This document shows positions 23,576-34,640 of a stretch of 64,000 nucleotides of DNA, piece after piece. The position numbers and the translations under genes were made by a program. This stretch comes from Limnanthes douglasii subsp. nivea (Eukaryota > Streptophyta > Magnoliopsida > Brassicales > Limnanthaceae): NCBI GenBank assembly GCA_036936605.1, contig JAUPFV010000002.1:334899215-334963214 (forward strand), given 5' to 3'. How positions within the stretch are numbered: position 1 is the stretch's first letter; each line of letters opens with the position of its first letter. The notes under the pieces are model-generated. The model saw only the letters and a list, made by a program, of their open reading frames with translations, ran no database searches and had not been told where the DNA came from.

Positions 23576-24243
23576 AGGTAGTGATACCCGATGATTTATT
23601 CTCCTAAATCACGAGCCTAGGAGAGATGAATGCTGAAACGATAGAGCGTAGGTAAATAGGTAAGGATACCAACAGTATTATCTTGGATTTCGAAGACCTA
23701 TGTTCTGAAGAACTACACCACGATTGTAATCAATATGGTGAGGGCTGAAGTAAACGGTCGACACTCATCATGACAATGCAATATTTGTTGGATGACATAA
23801 CTAAACTAAATGTTGGAAAAAGAAGCGGTTTTAGCTGAAAGAGAGATTAGGTCGAAAGATTGCAGAGAGTAGTCTCTAGATGATGATAGCAAAGAAAATA
23901 GGGATCGAGAGTGCGATGCAAAAGATACGCAGAGAGGTCAACTCTGAGTTCATCAACAAAATACCGATCTGGAAATAAAAATTGAGCATCGATCGAGGCG
24001 AGAATATAGTTACTCTACTGATTATGATTCAGATGAATCATTGTTCCTAGAAAATGAGTTGTCCGACACCACAACAAGAATCAAAGGATCATGAGAAAGT
24101 AAGAAATCTGATGTTGCAAGACTCGTCGGGCCAAAACATAAAAACATAACAGGAACATTATCAATAAAAGAAATCTAGTTTCCTTCGAAAAGTACAGAGT
24201 GATTACAGTCAACAGAAAAGAGCAAGCTACTGTACCTCAAGTA
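23576..24243 (+). pseudogene. Gypsy leader and N-terminal gag remnant
   Basis: The sequence is rich in acidic and basic codons, for example around 23880-24060 (many GAT/GAA/AGA and a YSTDYDSDES-like run), typical of the gag N-terminus of Tat elements. Stops occur in every frame. The conserved central gag motif is absent here. It appears at 31785 on the same strand, suggesting that the gag gene was split by the intervening 7.5 kb. Confidence 0.5.
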
Positions 24244-24446
24244 TGATGAGTCCGGATTTTGTCACTACTCTTTGAAAGAACCGGACAGGGGCAATTTGGA
24301 CATCATCCATCTAACCGGACAGGGACAATTCGGATAGCCTCCACTTACTAAACTGTCCGAACATAACTAAAGTATTAAAAACTTAATCACGAAAATTGCC
24401 CATGTCCGGTTCTTTCAAAGAGTAGTGACAAAATCTGGACTCATCA
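24244..24446. mobile_element. 203-bp MITE with ~54-bp terminal inverted repeats
   Basis: The left arm (24244-24298) and the reverse complement of the right arm (24393-24446) share TGATGAGTCCNGATTTTGTC, ACTACTCTTTGAAAGAACCG and GACANGGGCAATTT with only a few mismatches. GTA flanks both sides (24241-24243 and 24447-24449), a likely 3-bp target duplication. An internal partial repeat, AACCGGACAGGGACAATTCGG, lies near 24315. There is no coding capacity. Confidence 0.85.
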
Positions 24447-24779
24447 GTAGCCCCTTTTTTAGGTGGTGTTCAAAGGCCTTTGGCAAGACCTAAAAAATAG
24501 CCTGCAACTATTCATAGCCATATCTGGACAGATTTTCGAACTGTGTAACAGCTTTATCCTAACTGAAAAAGTCCTCACAAACTAAACGGTTTTTTGCCAG
24601 AAATCGTGGGACACGTGTATCTCTCTGGTTCGCCATATCAGCCGTTTTTTCACCTAGAACGACGCTCCCATTTTCTCCAAAAAGTAACCTCTTCATTTAA
24701 CGAAGATGACATCAGTGCCATTCCTTAATCATTGCAACCCTTTCGAATTCTCCTAGGTATCAAAACATCCTTTTGCGTA

Positions 24780-24790
24780 TTTACTATAAA
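24780..24790 (+). promoter_or_regulatory. TATA-like element upstream of the 24894 ORF
   Basis: ACTATAAATTA lies about 110 bp before the ATG at 24894. It is followed by a pyrimidine-rich leader (TTTCTCTCTTAAAAACAAAC), resembling a plant core promoter plus 5' UTR. Functional status is inferred. Confidence 0.35.
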
Positions 24791-24893
24791 TTAGTTCACT
24801 TTTCTACTGTTTTACCATCTTCATCATCCTTGCTCTACTAAACTTCAAAGCTTTCTCTCTTAAAAACAAACACTTCCTTTCGGTTGTGAGTTT

Positions 24894-27143
24894 ATGTTCA
24901 CAACTACGAATGCTTTAATCAAAGGCGGGTGGCTTAATTTATCAGAGTTAGAAAAGGCCCAAAAAGTTGATCGAGAAAGGTGCATTGTTGCAGGCCTTCC
25001 TAGTTCCCCTGTCGACAAACCAGAAACACCAAGCAGAGAGCCTGACCAGGGCTCTTCTTCAACCAAACGCGTTAAACCGAGGAGATTGTTCTAAACCAAC
25101 CTTTCACCAATTGTTTCAGGCTCGTCGGTTCAGGAATCAAAGCCCACTGTTGAACCAGGGCAAGTAGTTGCCATTTTTAAGAAGCCTTCTCCATTTATTG
25201 CCATGAGATCAGATGTTGATGCCTCTCTAGAGAAATTAGTAGATCGGAGACGTGGTCGCTTGGTAAAAGGGTAAACTCTAAAAGGTACGCCTTCCAAATC
25301 AGGGGGCAAAGATAGTAATACGGGGTCAGAGGTACCCATCAAGATTCCTAAGGACAAACTGTCCGGCCCGGAGGCATCTAGTTCAAGTCTCCGGAAAGAA
25401 ACTACTGCATCTGAGCCCCAGCCGGAGGTCAGAGTACAAGAAACCAGTGAAACCCAACAATTCAGAGAGCATGCTGAGCCAACCTCTAACTCCTCTCACC
25501 CAAAAACAAATGAAAACCCCTCCCTGGTAATGGAAGAAGTGATAAAGGATTCCATTGAAGAGGCTCCGTTTGAGTCCGAAGTCTCCGGGAAAACAAGTGA
25601 GGCTGTTGCTGCCAAGAAGGATAAAGGCAAAGAAAAACTATACCTAAGACATCCAGATTTGCCGGAGGTCCGTGTGGGAAAAGTGGGACCTTGTTTCCAC
25701 AAGGTGAGTGTTAAGTATTTAATAGCTTTGCAAAAACTTAAATATGCCTTCATCCATACAGCCGAACTGGGTCGGATGCGAACAAAATGGGGGATTCCGG
25801 AGAATGTAAAAGTAAGGATCCTTGTAGACCTTGAAACACCGATGGACTGCAAGCTCAGTGAAATAGTTTTGTTCACTGAGCTCTTCAACTGGGGACTAAG
25901 GTTTCCCTTAGATCCGGAGATAGTCAAATACGTCCACCTCATCAAGCTTTGCCCAAGTCAACTGAGCCCTAATTCCAGGTACACTCTCATGGCCTGTATC
26001 ATGGCCTCCAAGCTCTCCGGGATTCCTCTTCTAATGGAGGAGTTCACAGCTGTGGCCAGCCTCTGTAAAAACCACCATATTCCCTTCTATCACTTCAACA
26101 TGGGTGATAGTTACAAAGTGGTGGATGACCTGCTCAAGTCCGAAAGGAATTGGAAGACTGAATTCTTGTTTGTGAGTGGTGCCTGGGAGAATGGGAGGAA
26201 GATTAAAGTAGGTACCAACCCGAGCCTCCTTACCAGCAGATGGCAAAGCGATGGTAAGAATCCCATCTCACATTCACATCTTTATTTTTTATAAATTTGT
26301 TCATCTGACTTGTTTTTTCTTTTTTTCTTTTTGACAGTGCTGCCTAAAGACTTCAATGACTATTTGAAGGCCGGGCAGACCACCTGCACCAAGCTAAACA
26401 CTTGGGCTACTGAAAAGTGGGGGAATCGCTTCCACAACGCCTTTACCGGAGGCAATCTTGCAAGGTCCTACCTTTGGAACACCACTGACCGGAGGGACTT
26501 ATCCTAGGAGAAACTTACCACCCCACCCCCTCCGGAAGTAGTCCTCAAAAGAACAAACGTACCGGACGGGACGTTGTATCTGCCTGGTAGAGCCAAGGCC
26601 CCAAGTAAGATGAAGGCAAGAAAGATAAGGGCAAGCAGAGTGCGGTTGAATCCAACCCCACAGAAGCGGAGGAAACTGCTCCAACTAACCAAGAGGGGCC
26701 AGTTCCAAGACAGATTGATGCTGCTCTCCAAGAAGTAGTGGAGCATGAGAGTACTATGGAAGAGGCAGGATCTCCAAAAACTCCAAGGGTTCCTAAGAGA
26801 GACAGGAAACGGGGGGCAGACTGCAAGGACAAGGAGGCCAAGAAGAAAAAGACCTCCAGGGGTGATGAGATTTCCCTCCGACCCCCGGAGCCCCTTTCTC
26901 TTGTTGACTCTACTGGTCCTACAAGAGCATAAGAGATCTGTGGTGACTTTCGAACTGAAGAGGTTGGAGGAGGGGATATCAGTATTGACGGTGTCGACAT
27001 TACTGGGCTTGAGGGGCTTGGTGACTACTTTGAAAACCTCCCCAGAGATGATTTTCCTGGGCCATCACCTTTATCGAAACGGTGTGTCCTCCCTCTTCGC
27101 TTTAGTCCATCACCTGTATGTTGGCCCAATTGATACCCGTTAA
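24894..27143 (+). pseudogene. Tat-element extra ORF, PF04195-like ('putative gypsy-type transposon')
   Basis: A long, GC-richer coding stretch starts near ATG 24894 (MFTTTNALIKGGWLNLSELE) and runs through a Ser/Pro/Lys-rich linker. The best open part is 25530-26253 (VGPCFHKVSVKYL, WGIPENVKVRIL, LRFPLDPEIVKYV, CPSQLSPNSRYTLM, SGAWENGRKIKV). This order resembles the plant PF04195-type protein carried as an additional ORF by Tat-lineage gypsy elements; its role is unknown. An 84-nt intron (26254-26337) joins TSRWQSD to VLPKDFNDYLKAG. The tail is Lys-rich (DRKRGADCKDKEAKKKK) and then acidic (DGVDITGLEGLGDYFENLP). Stops or frame changes lie near 25092, 25272, 26506 and 26930. It is the best-preserved coding stretch in the window. 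Confidence 0.7.
26254..26337 (+). other. Intron in the PF04195-like ORF
   Basis: It starts GTAAGAAT and ends with a long T-rich tract and TTTTTGACAG, a strong plant acceptor. The flanking exons keep the same frame across it. Confidence 0.7.
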
Positions 27144-27446
27144 TTTACTATATATTGGTATTATAAACCTTTTCTTTCCGTTTTCCTCTTTTGTTTAGAC
27201 TAACCTTAAAGGCGTATGCTTCTCCTTGTTCAAGTTTTCATCAGTTGTTTGTTCATTAACGTCAAATATCAGTCGAAGGTAAATGTTGCAATGTTTTGTT
27301 CTCTGTCATTTCTTTGTTGTTATACTTCTTATTTTATCATTTATACTGTCGTTTTCGTTTCCCCAACCCTATGCCTAGAAACCCTAGAATCTTGCATTAT
27401 AGGTTTTGATTCTTCTGACATCAAATTCTCTTTGTGCCTTAGAAAT

Positions 27447-28640
27447 GACTTGTAAAAGATCTCTAAAGAAGTCTAAAACCATTGGTAAAGCTGTTTCCAG
27501 CGCCCCACCGACGGAGACGATGGAAGACAGATAAGTTTTAGATAGCTACTTCGATTACCTCTCACACTTGGATAGAAACTTGAACCCTGAAATGTTTATT
27601 AGGTTTATATTAGTATATAAATTCCCCGAATCTGTAATTACTAGGCTTCTCGAACTTGAAGAACATCCCCATTATGTAAGAGAGGGGAAACCTGTATGTA
27701 CACTACATTATTCGATTGAGGGATTCGACCACCTTTACCTAAATTGATAAATAAGGTTTTTAGGTATATCCGAATATGCCAGACACAGTTGACTGCCAAT
27801 ATATGACGATTTTTTATTAGTATCGTACTAAGTTTAAAATTGTTAGATAAGCAGATTAATATAGGTGACCTGTTTTCAAGTGTCGATGTATATAAGCTTC
27901 TAAAGACCATATTCTACCATATATATATATGCTTGCAATACGATTTTCACGCTTCTAGATTCTGATAAACACTTGAAACTTTCTTTTATATTTGTTTCCA
28001 GAAATTGGTTACATCATGTTGCCAAACAGATCTCAAATTGGAAAGGCGATGGATGAGCACACGTAAGGGTTGGATTGATTTGTTCATTTTCCGTGTCTAT
28101 CAATACTTTATTTCTTATTGCTGATATACTACTATATTTTATTTTTTGAAGGTATAGAATCTAGGAAGTACCAAAAGTTTTCGAAAAAGGTATACTGAGA
28201 AGAAAAGCGAGCCCATTGGAAAAGTTGTGTGCTGCTTCCTATACTCAGTGGGAGTTGGAGTATTATTGTCTGCTCACATTATATTAAAAATCCATTGTGG
28301 CCCTTACCAGAGACAAAAATGTCAAAGGATGAAGATATAAGGCTTACTTCCACCACGATACATATTACTACAAAGGTTGCGGGGGCTATCTTAGCAAATA
28401 GGGTGTATGTTGATAATCCGAGGGATGTAGTGTTGGATCTTTGCCCGAGGATGCCCAAAGATGTGAGGAATAAAAAGGTGCTTAGGAAGAATGGGGCCTC
28501 TGTCAACAATAGTCATGATGGGGTTGGGGACCAGTCCTTTAATAGGTTGAATAGCTTGGAAATTATCGTTAGTGTGACCCCTCTTTCTATGTACGGGCAT
28601 AAAGATTCTGGAACTCGACCAATCATAGTCGAGCCCTCAT
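27447..28640 (+). pseudogene. Second PF04195-like extra ORF, degenerate
   Basis: From ATG 27447 the frame reads MTCKRSLKKSKTIGKAVSSA and later EEHPHYVREGKPVCTLHYSI. A shifted frame then gives PLPKLINKVFRYIRICQTQL, the position of the LP.P...ILRYLG..P.QLTPN motif in PF04195-like proteins. Later parts include 28229-28642 (SKDEDIRLTSTTIHITTKVA; NPRDVVLDLCPRMPKDV). Intron-like gaps occur at about 27930-28000 and 28080-28150. Multiple stops make it a relic. It runs antisense to the gypsy integrase at 29750-31790, as extra ORFs do in several Tat elements, so the two probably belonged to one element. Confidence 0.5.
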
Positions 28641-28889
28641 AGGTACCCTTCCTATCAAAGAAAGGAAAGTCCCTTATTTATCTTCCTTGTTGATGGGTTA
28701 AAATGACGGCCAATCTTCTGCTAGTCTCCTCACATTTGACCCTCCAAACATTATTGCGGCTGGTGGTCCAAGTGTTTTGAATTCTTTCCCCCAAGACGAT
28801 CTAACTGACCGGCCCTTGATTTAAGTATTCCTCCAAGGAGGCATTGGGATAGATGAAGCCAAACCTGGAGTTGGTGAGGAAATATATTA

Positions 28890-29010
28890 TAATCGAGTTG
28901 TGGAGACGGAATACCGACATCGAGTTATCGAGACTGAATACCGGCATCGACTCCTTGAGACTGAATACCGGCATCGAGTTGTGGAGACTGGATACCGACA
29001 TGGAGGTTGT
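28890..29010 (+). repeat. 27-bp in-frame minisatellite, four units
   Basis: The unit GAATACCGGCATCGAGTTGT plus GGAGACT repeats four times with few changes. Because 27 is a multiple of three, the plus strand reads repeated ETEYRHR (VVETEYRHR, VIETEYRHR, LLETEYRHR, VVETGYRHG). It lies between the second extra ORF and the integrase end. Confidence 0.85.
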
Positions 29011-29159
29011 CGCCCCCTTTATTGCATAAATTCCCCCATCGATCGAGGGGTTAATTGCTTATCCCCCAACCATTTGTTCAGATATATTTTCTACCAAAAC
29101 TCGATTACTGAAGGGTCCCTCTCGCAAGGTTGCGGTAATGTGGAAGATAATTTGTAATT

Positions 29160-29749
29160 GTATTGTATGAATGGACCGGTTTTCGTAGTGTTATTGCTTT
29201 ATGTTTCATAGTTTCTGTTATATGAACCTTTATCCCTCTTACTTAATATGTATTATGACGTTTTTTTCTTTTTTTATATATACATATATTATTGCATTTA
29301 ATATAATTGGAGATTATCTTCGAGGAGTATGAGTTTTTAAATAAGCATGTTATTGCTTCTTGCGTGGCTATATTAAACATAGACTTGTTCGCTCTATAGA
29401 TCTTATCGACTTGGGTTCAGCATGGCCCTTACCGTGGTCTTATAGACTATGATTTTTTAGTTGTTTCTCTTTACTGAGCTATATAGCTGAGGCTCATTAT
29501 GGACCCTAGTATAGACTTCAAAGCTTGTGATACAAATTATTTCGCTTTTATTGACAGTACTTAGTCAAGGCTCATGTTTTCAATACTAAAACAAATAATA
29601 AAGTAATACGCATAAAAGTTTTGAAAAAAAGGTGACTTCATTACTAACTTTGGCTTCCAATGTACCTCGTTAGAAACTCTTAAGTGCCACCAAAAGGGAA
29701 AAAGTGCACAACCGCTCTTAAGTAGCATGATAATACATTTTCATATGAT
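29160..29749. other. No gene recognised
   Basis: AT-rich spacer between the 27-bp repeats and the integrase C-terminus. Short phrases such as TTATAGACT and GGCTCATTATGGACC recall those at 48240-48300 and may be LTR- or leader-derived, without a defined boundary. Confidence 0.4.
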
Positions 29750-31790
29750 TTACATTCCATGGATGTTCAATGAATTACCTTCTATGTCATCCACTATATA
29801 TGCCCCATTATGTCTTTTAGAAATAATTTTGTATGGTCCATCCCAATCAGGATCCAGTTTCCATGTGTTTCTGTCTTGCACTCGTTGGAAAAACTTTTTC
29901 ATGACTAAGTCACCTACGTTGAAGCTTCGATGTTTAAGCTTAGAGTTAAATAGACTTCTCATTAAGCTTTATAATGCTCTGATTGTACCTTCACTTGATC
30001 CTTTCTTTCATCTATCATATCATTTGATTATTGTCACTCTTGAATATTCACCTACTCCAAATAATTAGCCACTCTGTGGCTTGGTATAATTATTTCTACA
30101 GGTATTACTGCCTCCATTCCATATACCAGGGAGAAAGGCATATGCCCACACTACCTTAGCTAACTTTTCTGGCTATTTCCCTTTTGATCCGTCTAGTTCA
30201 TTTTTTATTCCAGCTAATATAATTCTATTTGTTACCTCGACTTGTCCATTCACATTGGGGTAGTATGGCGTGGAGAAGTTTTGAATGATCTTTTGTCTGT
30301 GGTAGAATGTCTTCATTGCCTCATTATGAAATTGTGGTTCGTTGTCGGTCATGAGGATCCTTAGAATTCCAAATCTTGAGAGTATATGACTTTATATGAA
30401 CTCACATAATCTTGGGACCTCATCTTTTCCAAAGCTTTGGCCTCCACCAATTTAAAGACGTAGTCAAGTGCTAGCACGAGAAACTATCGCTTACCCATAG
30501 CCATTGGGAGAGGTCATACCAAATTTATCCCCCATTTATCAAAAGGACACGGTACCCAAACTATACTCATTGGTTCACTGGGTAGATGTCGCTAGTTAAA
30601 AAATTGATGACAAAGATGACATTTTCGGACTAAAGCTTGAGCATATGAGGCCAACCTGGGGCAGTAATATCCTGCTAGTAGAAATTTCCTTATCAAGCTA
30701 TTATAGCCACAATGCGCACCTGCCTTCCCCTCATGCATGTCCCGAAGTATTATATCTCTTTTCTCTTTGTTCACACAACGCAGGAACGGTTGGGTGGCAT
30801 TTTTTTTGTATAGCACCTCATCTAGAATGGTATATCTGCATGCACGTATCTGCAATGATCTTTCTTCTACTTTGTCCCGTGGAAGGGTGTAGTGCTTTAA
30901 ATATCCAATGTATGTATCCCTCTAGTCCGTTGATGTTGTAAGTGCATGTACTTCAAATTTATTGACTCCTATCACCACGGTCGATGATTCATGGACGATG
31001 ATGGTAACGCTTTCTTCCCGAGTTACCACTTTAGCCAAGGAATATGCGACCAAGTTGTCAAAAAGTGGTATCCATTCATACTCGATGCCACCAAACTTGA
31101 TCTCTTATTCCTTCAAAGATTCCAAGTACCCTGAGTACTCGCCTATTTGGCCTTGAATGAGCATGTGATATGCACCATTACTAGTTAGGAGTCCTACTTG
31201 ACTATTAGTCATCGAGCTCCAAACATATGAACCATTTTGATTCCTACCAGCACTATTTTTCTGTTGCATTGTTCGCGACCTTCATTAAGAATCGTATTGC
31301 TTGTCTTATCTGCACTCCAGTTAGCGTCTGTATCATTACTCCATTCCTATCCAATTGCATTTGATGCACCATCTACTTCTACTATCCACTGAGAGGTGTT
31401 TTTATTATCCGTTGTTAGGTCTTCATCCGACCCCTGCATCCAACAAATTTGTTGATAAAATCGACTATTTCTTGTACCTTTATTGTTGCCCTGGGCTCTT
31501 TTTAATGTTGTACGCTCCAAGCTCGACTGACCACCTTCTTAGCTTGTCATAAACATATGGGTTTTGGAGTACGTTACACAATGGGAATAAAGTACAAAGA
31601 ATAATGGTGTGACTTTAGAAGATGGGCGCATTTTCTTAGACGCGAAAACTAAACCGAGGCTAAATTTTCTAGCTTGAGGTACTTGGTTTCTGCATCAACA
31701 AACCCGTTTCTAAAGTAATACACTGGCCTCTGGACCCATACCATCTCTCGCACCAGCACCCCGCTCACTACATAAATTCATACCATTTCC
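29750..31790 (-). pseudogene. Tat-type Ty3/gypsy RNase H and integrase fragment
   Basis: Read on the minus strand from 31790 down, an RNase H part (VWVQRPVYYFRNGFVDAETK, KLRRWSVELGAYNIKKSPGQ) is followed by a second RNase H-like spacer. The integrase zinc-binding region (30855-30592) contains MHEGKAGAHCGYNSLIRKFL, LAGYYCPRL and CHLCHQF. The core (about 30590-30000) contains ILRILMTDNEPQFHNEAM and PYYPNVNGQVEVTNRIILAG. The C-terminal domain (29962-29750) reads FNVGDLVMKKFFQ and WDGPYKIISKRHNGAYIVDD. In-frame stops and frameshifts are frequent. Reverse transcriptase and gag are absent: the fragment stops at about 31790, where a plus-strand relic of the same lineage begins, head to head. Confidence 0.88.
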
Positions 31791-31960
31791 GTTTAGAAGC
31801 GTACTACGGTACAAGAGACCCAGAAAGAAATCTAGAACAATTCTAAAATATGATGATGGCGTTCAACCTGGATGATGCCATGTTATGCCAGGCTTTATCC
31901 ATGACCCTCAAAGGTAATTTCATGGATTGGTTCAATAGTTGACCTAAAGGTTCTTTTTAC
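31785..31960 (+). pseudogene. Gypsy gag central domain fragment
   Basis: Reads EAYYGTRDPERNLEQF, a stop, then NMMMAFNLDDAMLCQALSMT and LKGNFMDWFNS. This matches the Tat-type Retrotrans_gag core (Y.GT.DPE.HL..F; K.FPMTLKG.A..WF). The nucleocapsid zinc knuckle is missing between here and the protease at 32010, so there is also an internal deletion. Confidence 0.75.
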
Positions 31961-32009
31961 GATTTGTAGGGCTATGGAGCGCGTTTAGAAATAAATTTGT
32001 GAGAAACAA

Positions 32010-32450
32010 AGAATTTAAGGGTGGACGTAGACTCTATTATGTTCCCTCTTACAACGCCTACAGAGAGCGTAATGGTAATCAAGGTGTTAGTTGATGGGGG
32101 CAGCTGAACCAAAAGCAAGCTACGATAAAATATTGGAGGTTCTGCCATATAAACTGACGCAGCGTACCTTGATGGGATATGAAGGAAAGACGTCACAGTG
32201 TATGGGAGGTTGAAATCTTGGTTAAGGTGGGACATGTCGTTACAAAAAAGGAGGTCAAGACCCTTTTTATGATATCGGACGCACCAAGCTTTTATTACAC
32301 CAACATCGGATGACCGCGGTTGCACCAGATGGAAGCAACCCCATGCAAATTTTGTCAATGCATCAAGTACCCCGTCGGTAATACCTTGGGGATCATACAA
32401 ATAAATCAACGCACTGCCCGAACATGGTACTCTGTCACAGTAGACCTCAG
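32010..32450 (+). pseudogene. Gypsy aspartic protease remnant
   Basis: The frame contains TESVMVIKVLVDGGS, where the usual active-site DTGSS/DGGSS is followed by a stop. Further on come FMISDAPSFYYTNIG, LHQMEATP and CQCIKYPVG, equivalent to the conserved F.V.DAPS.YN.ILGRP / CLKFP block of Tat proteases. The frame is interrupted several times. Confidence 0.75.
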
Positions 32451-33360
32451 CAAACAAATGCGATAGTAATTTCAAGGCAATGGGGAACCGAAGGAGAAAC
32501 TTAAAATTCCAACCTTGCATGAATCCATAGATGATCCTTGAGAAGACGGGAAACATGATAATAACTCGGAGGAAGCCTCGGGAGAGATTATAGTAGCGGG
32601 GCGCACCCTTTGTTTTTGGTACTTCTTTGGATCCGGGTTTTAAAACTTCTCTAGTCCTTCTATTACAAAAAAAAATAGATATTTTTGCATCGGCTGCCAA
32701 TGACGTAATGGGGGTCGATCCTTCTATAATTTGTCATGAGCTGACAATTGACAAATATGCTAAACCTATTCGGAAAAAGCGTAGATATTTTTGTATTACA
32801 AAACAGGAAGCAAAAAGCAGTGAGATGCCTAAACGTTTTGGCTTCAGACATATTCAAAAAGCTCAATATACGGTGTGGATAGTGAACCTCGTACTGGTAA
32901 AAAAGAATGGAGGTTAGTGGCGCATGTGCGTCAACTTTAGCGACCTAAACCAGGCCTGCCCTAAAGATGCCTTCCCCTTACCTTGCATCGACTAATTAGT
33001 AGACTCAGCCTAGGGTTGCGAATATATATCCTCCATGGATTCCTACTCTGGTTACAATCAAATTCATATGCATCAAAATGATGAGTAATATACAGCTTTT
33101 AAAACAGAGCGCGGGTTGTACTGCTATACCGTCATACCTTTCGGTTTAAAAAATGCAGGTTCCATCTTACCAATGCCTAACCAGCCAGATCTTCAAGGAT
33201 CAGTTATGGCACAATATGGAAGCCTACATTGATGACATGATCTTCAAAACAAATGTCGCAATGCAACACTTAGAAGTGCTGAACAATGTCTTCACAATCC
33301 TAAGTAAGTAGAACTTAAATTTAAATCCGTTAAAATTTTCCTTTGGAGTCCGAATAAGAA
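32451..33360 (+). pseudogene. Gypsy reverse transcriptase relic
   Basis: Starting at about 32630 the frame reads LLLQKKIDIFASAANDVMGV, DPSIICHELTID and VWIVNLVLVKKNGG. It continues as CVNFSDLNQACPKDAFPLPC, DSYSGYNQIHMHQNDE and YCYTVIPFGLKNAG. The polymerase motif appears as EAYIDDMIFKT (YIDD). All core RT blocks are present in order, but stops and frameshifts are common, so there is no activity. It belongs to the same relic as the gag and protease pieces upstream. Confidence 0.9.
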
Positions 33361-34640
33361 ATCTTTTAGGTTACGTGGTCAGTAAAAAAGGAATTGAAGC
33401 GCACCCCATTCAGTTGCAAGCGAAAACAATGCAGATGGAGCCCTCGAAAAACATAAAGGAAATTCAATGCCTCACCGGGCACGTCGCAACACTCTCCCAT
33501 TTCATATCAAACGCCTCTGATAAGAGTCACCCTTTCTTTGAAATTTTGCGAGGGGAAAAAAAGTTTTAATGGAACTCAGATTGTGATGAGCCTTCATCGC
33601 TTTCAAAATCCTACCTCATATCGCCTGAAATCTTATCTGCATCGCTGACTGGTGAATCCCTCTACCTTTATTTGCCGGTCTCCAACTTTGTTATCAATGA
33701 TGTCTTTGTTAAGGAAGTTGAAGGCGTCCAGCGTCTCGTTTATTATACAAGTAAAACCTTGGTAGACGCCGACACCATATATTTGAACTTGGAGAAACTC
33801 TCCCTATGATTGATGGTTGCTGCCCGAAAAATAAGACCCTCTTTTTAAGGTCACATAATCTTTGTTCGAACTTCTTTTCCTATATGTAATGTATTGCAAA
33901 AACCGGACGTCTCGGGATGCCTTGCCAAATGGTCAGTCAAACTCGTGGAATACGACATTAAATTTGAGCCCCGCACGACTATCAAGGGACTGGCTATCGC
34001 AAAAATTTTAACCGAGTTTTCCACACCTCGCCCGCACAATGGAGACACCGACACCACGGGACAAGAAAAAATGTGGATATTGGAGGCTGATTGGGCCCTC
34101 GAGTGTCTTTGAAAGAGGAGCTGGATTCGTTCTTAAGTTACCAACATGAGAAGAAATTAAACAAGCGATCCGGTTCGTCTTCCCATTAACAATAATGTGG
34201 CCGAGTACGAAACAATCATAGGCGGCATGCGACTAGTCCGTATTTATGGAGCCACAACACCTCAGGTACGAATTGATTCGTAACTAATTATTAATCAAGC
34301 TAAACGTGTAAATGATGCGAAGGAGAAGGGTACTCGCACCTATATGACAATATTAAAGGAGTGCAAGGCTGAGTTTCATAACGTTCAATATAAACAAGTA
34401 CCCCCCTTGCGAACTCCGCAACAGACTCTTTGGTTAACACAACAACATTAGTCAAGCACCCATTGGTAATTTTGCAGGATCACCCTAGCACTACAACCTA
34501 TATCCAACTAATAACTGTATGTTGAGTCAGTAATGCCATCGATTGGTGAGGCCCGTATTTACTCTACATAAACCATGGTACACTATCTTCGGACAAAGCA
34601 CTCACTCGCACCCTATAGTTGCGGGCGGCTAAGTATTGTG
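33361..34640 (+). pseudogene. Gypsy RNase H region (two RNase H-like parts)
   Basis: The connection domain (33375-33569) reads MVSKKGIEAHP, IKEIQCLTGHVATLSHFISN and HPFFEILRGEKKF. RNase H follows with VEGVQRLVYYTSKTLVDADT, NLEKLSL and LQKPDVSGCLAKWSVKLVEY. It then runs through FEPRTTIKGLAIAKILTEF. A second RNase H-like stretch (34110-34640) is heavily degraded. Two RNase H-like regions are a hallmark of the Tat lineage. Confidence 0.8.
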
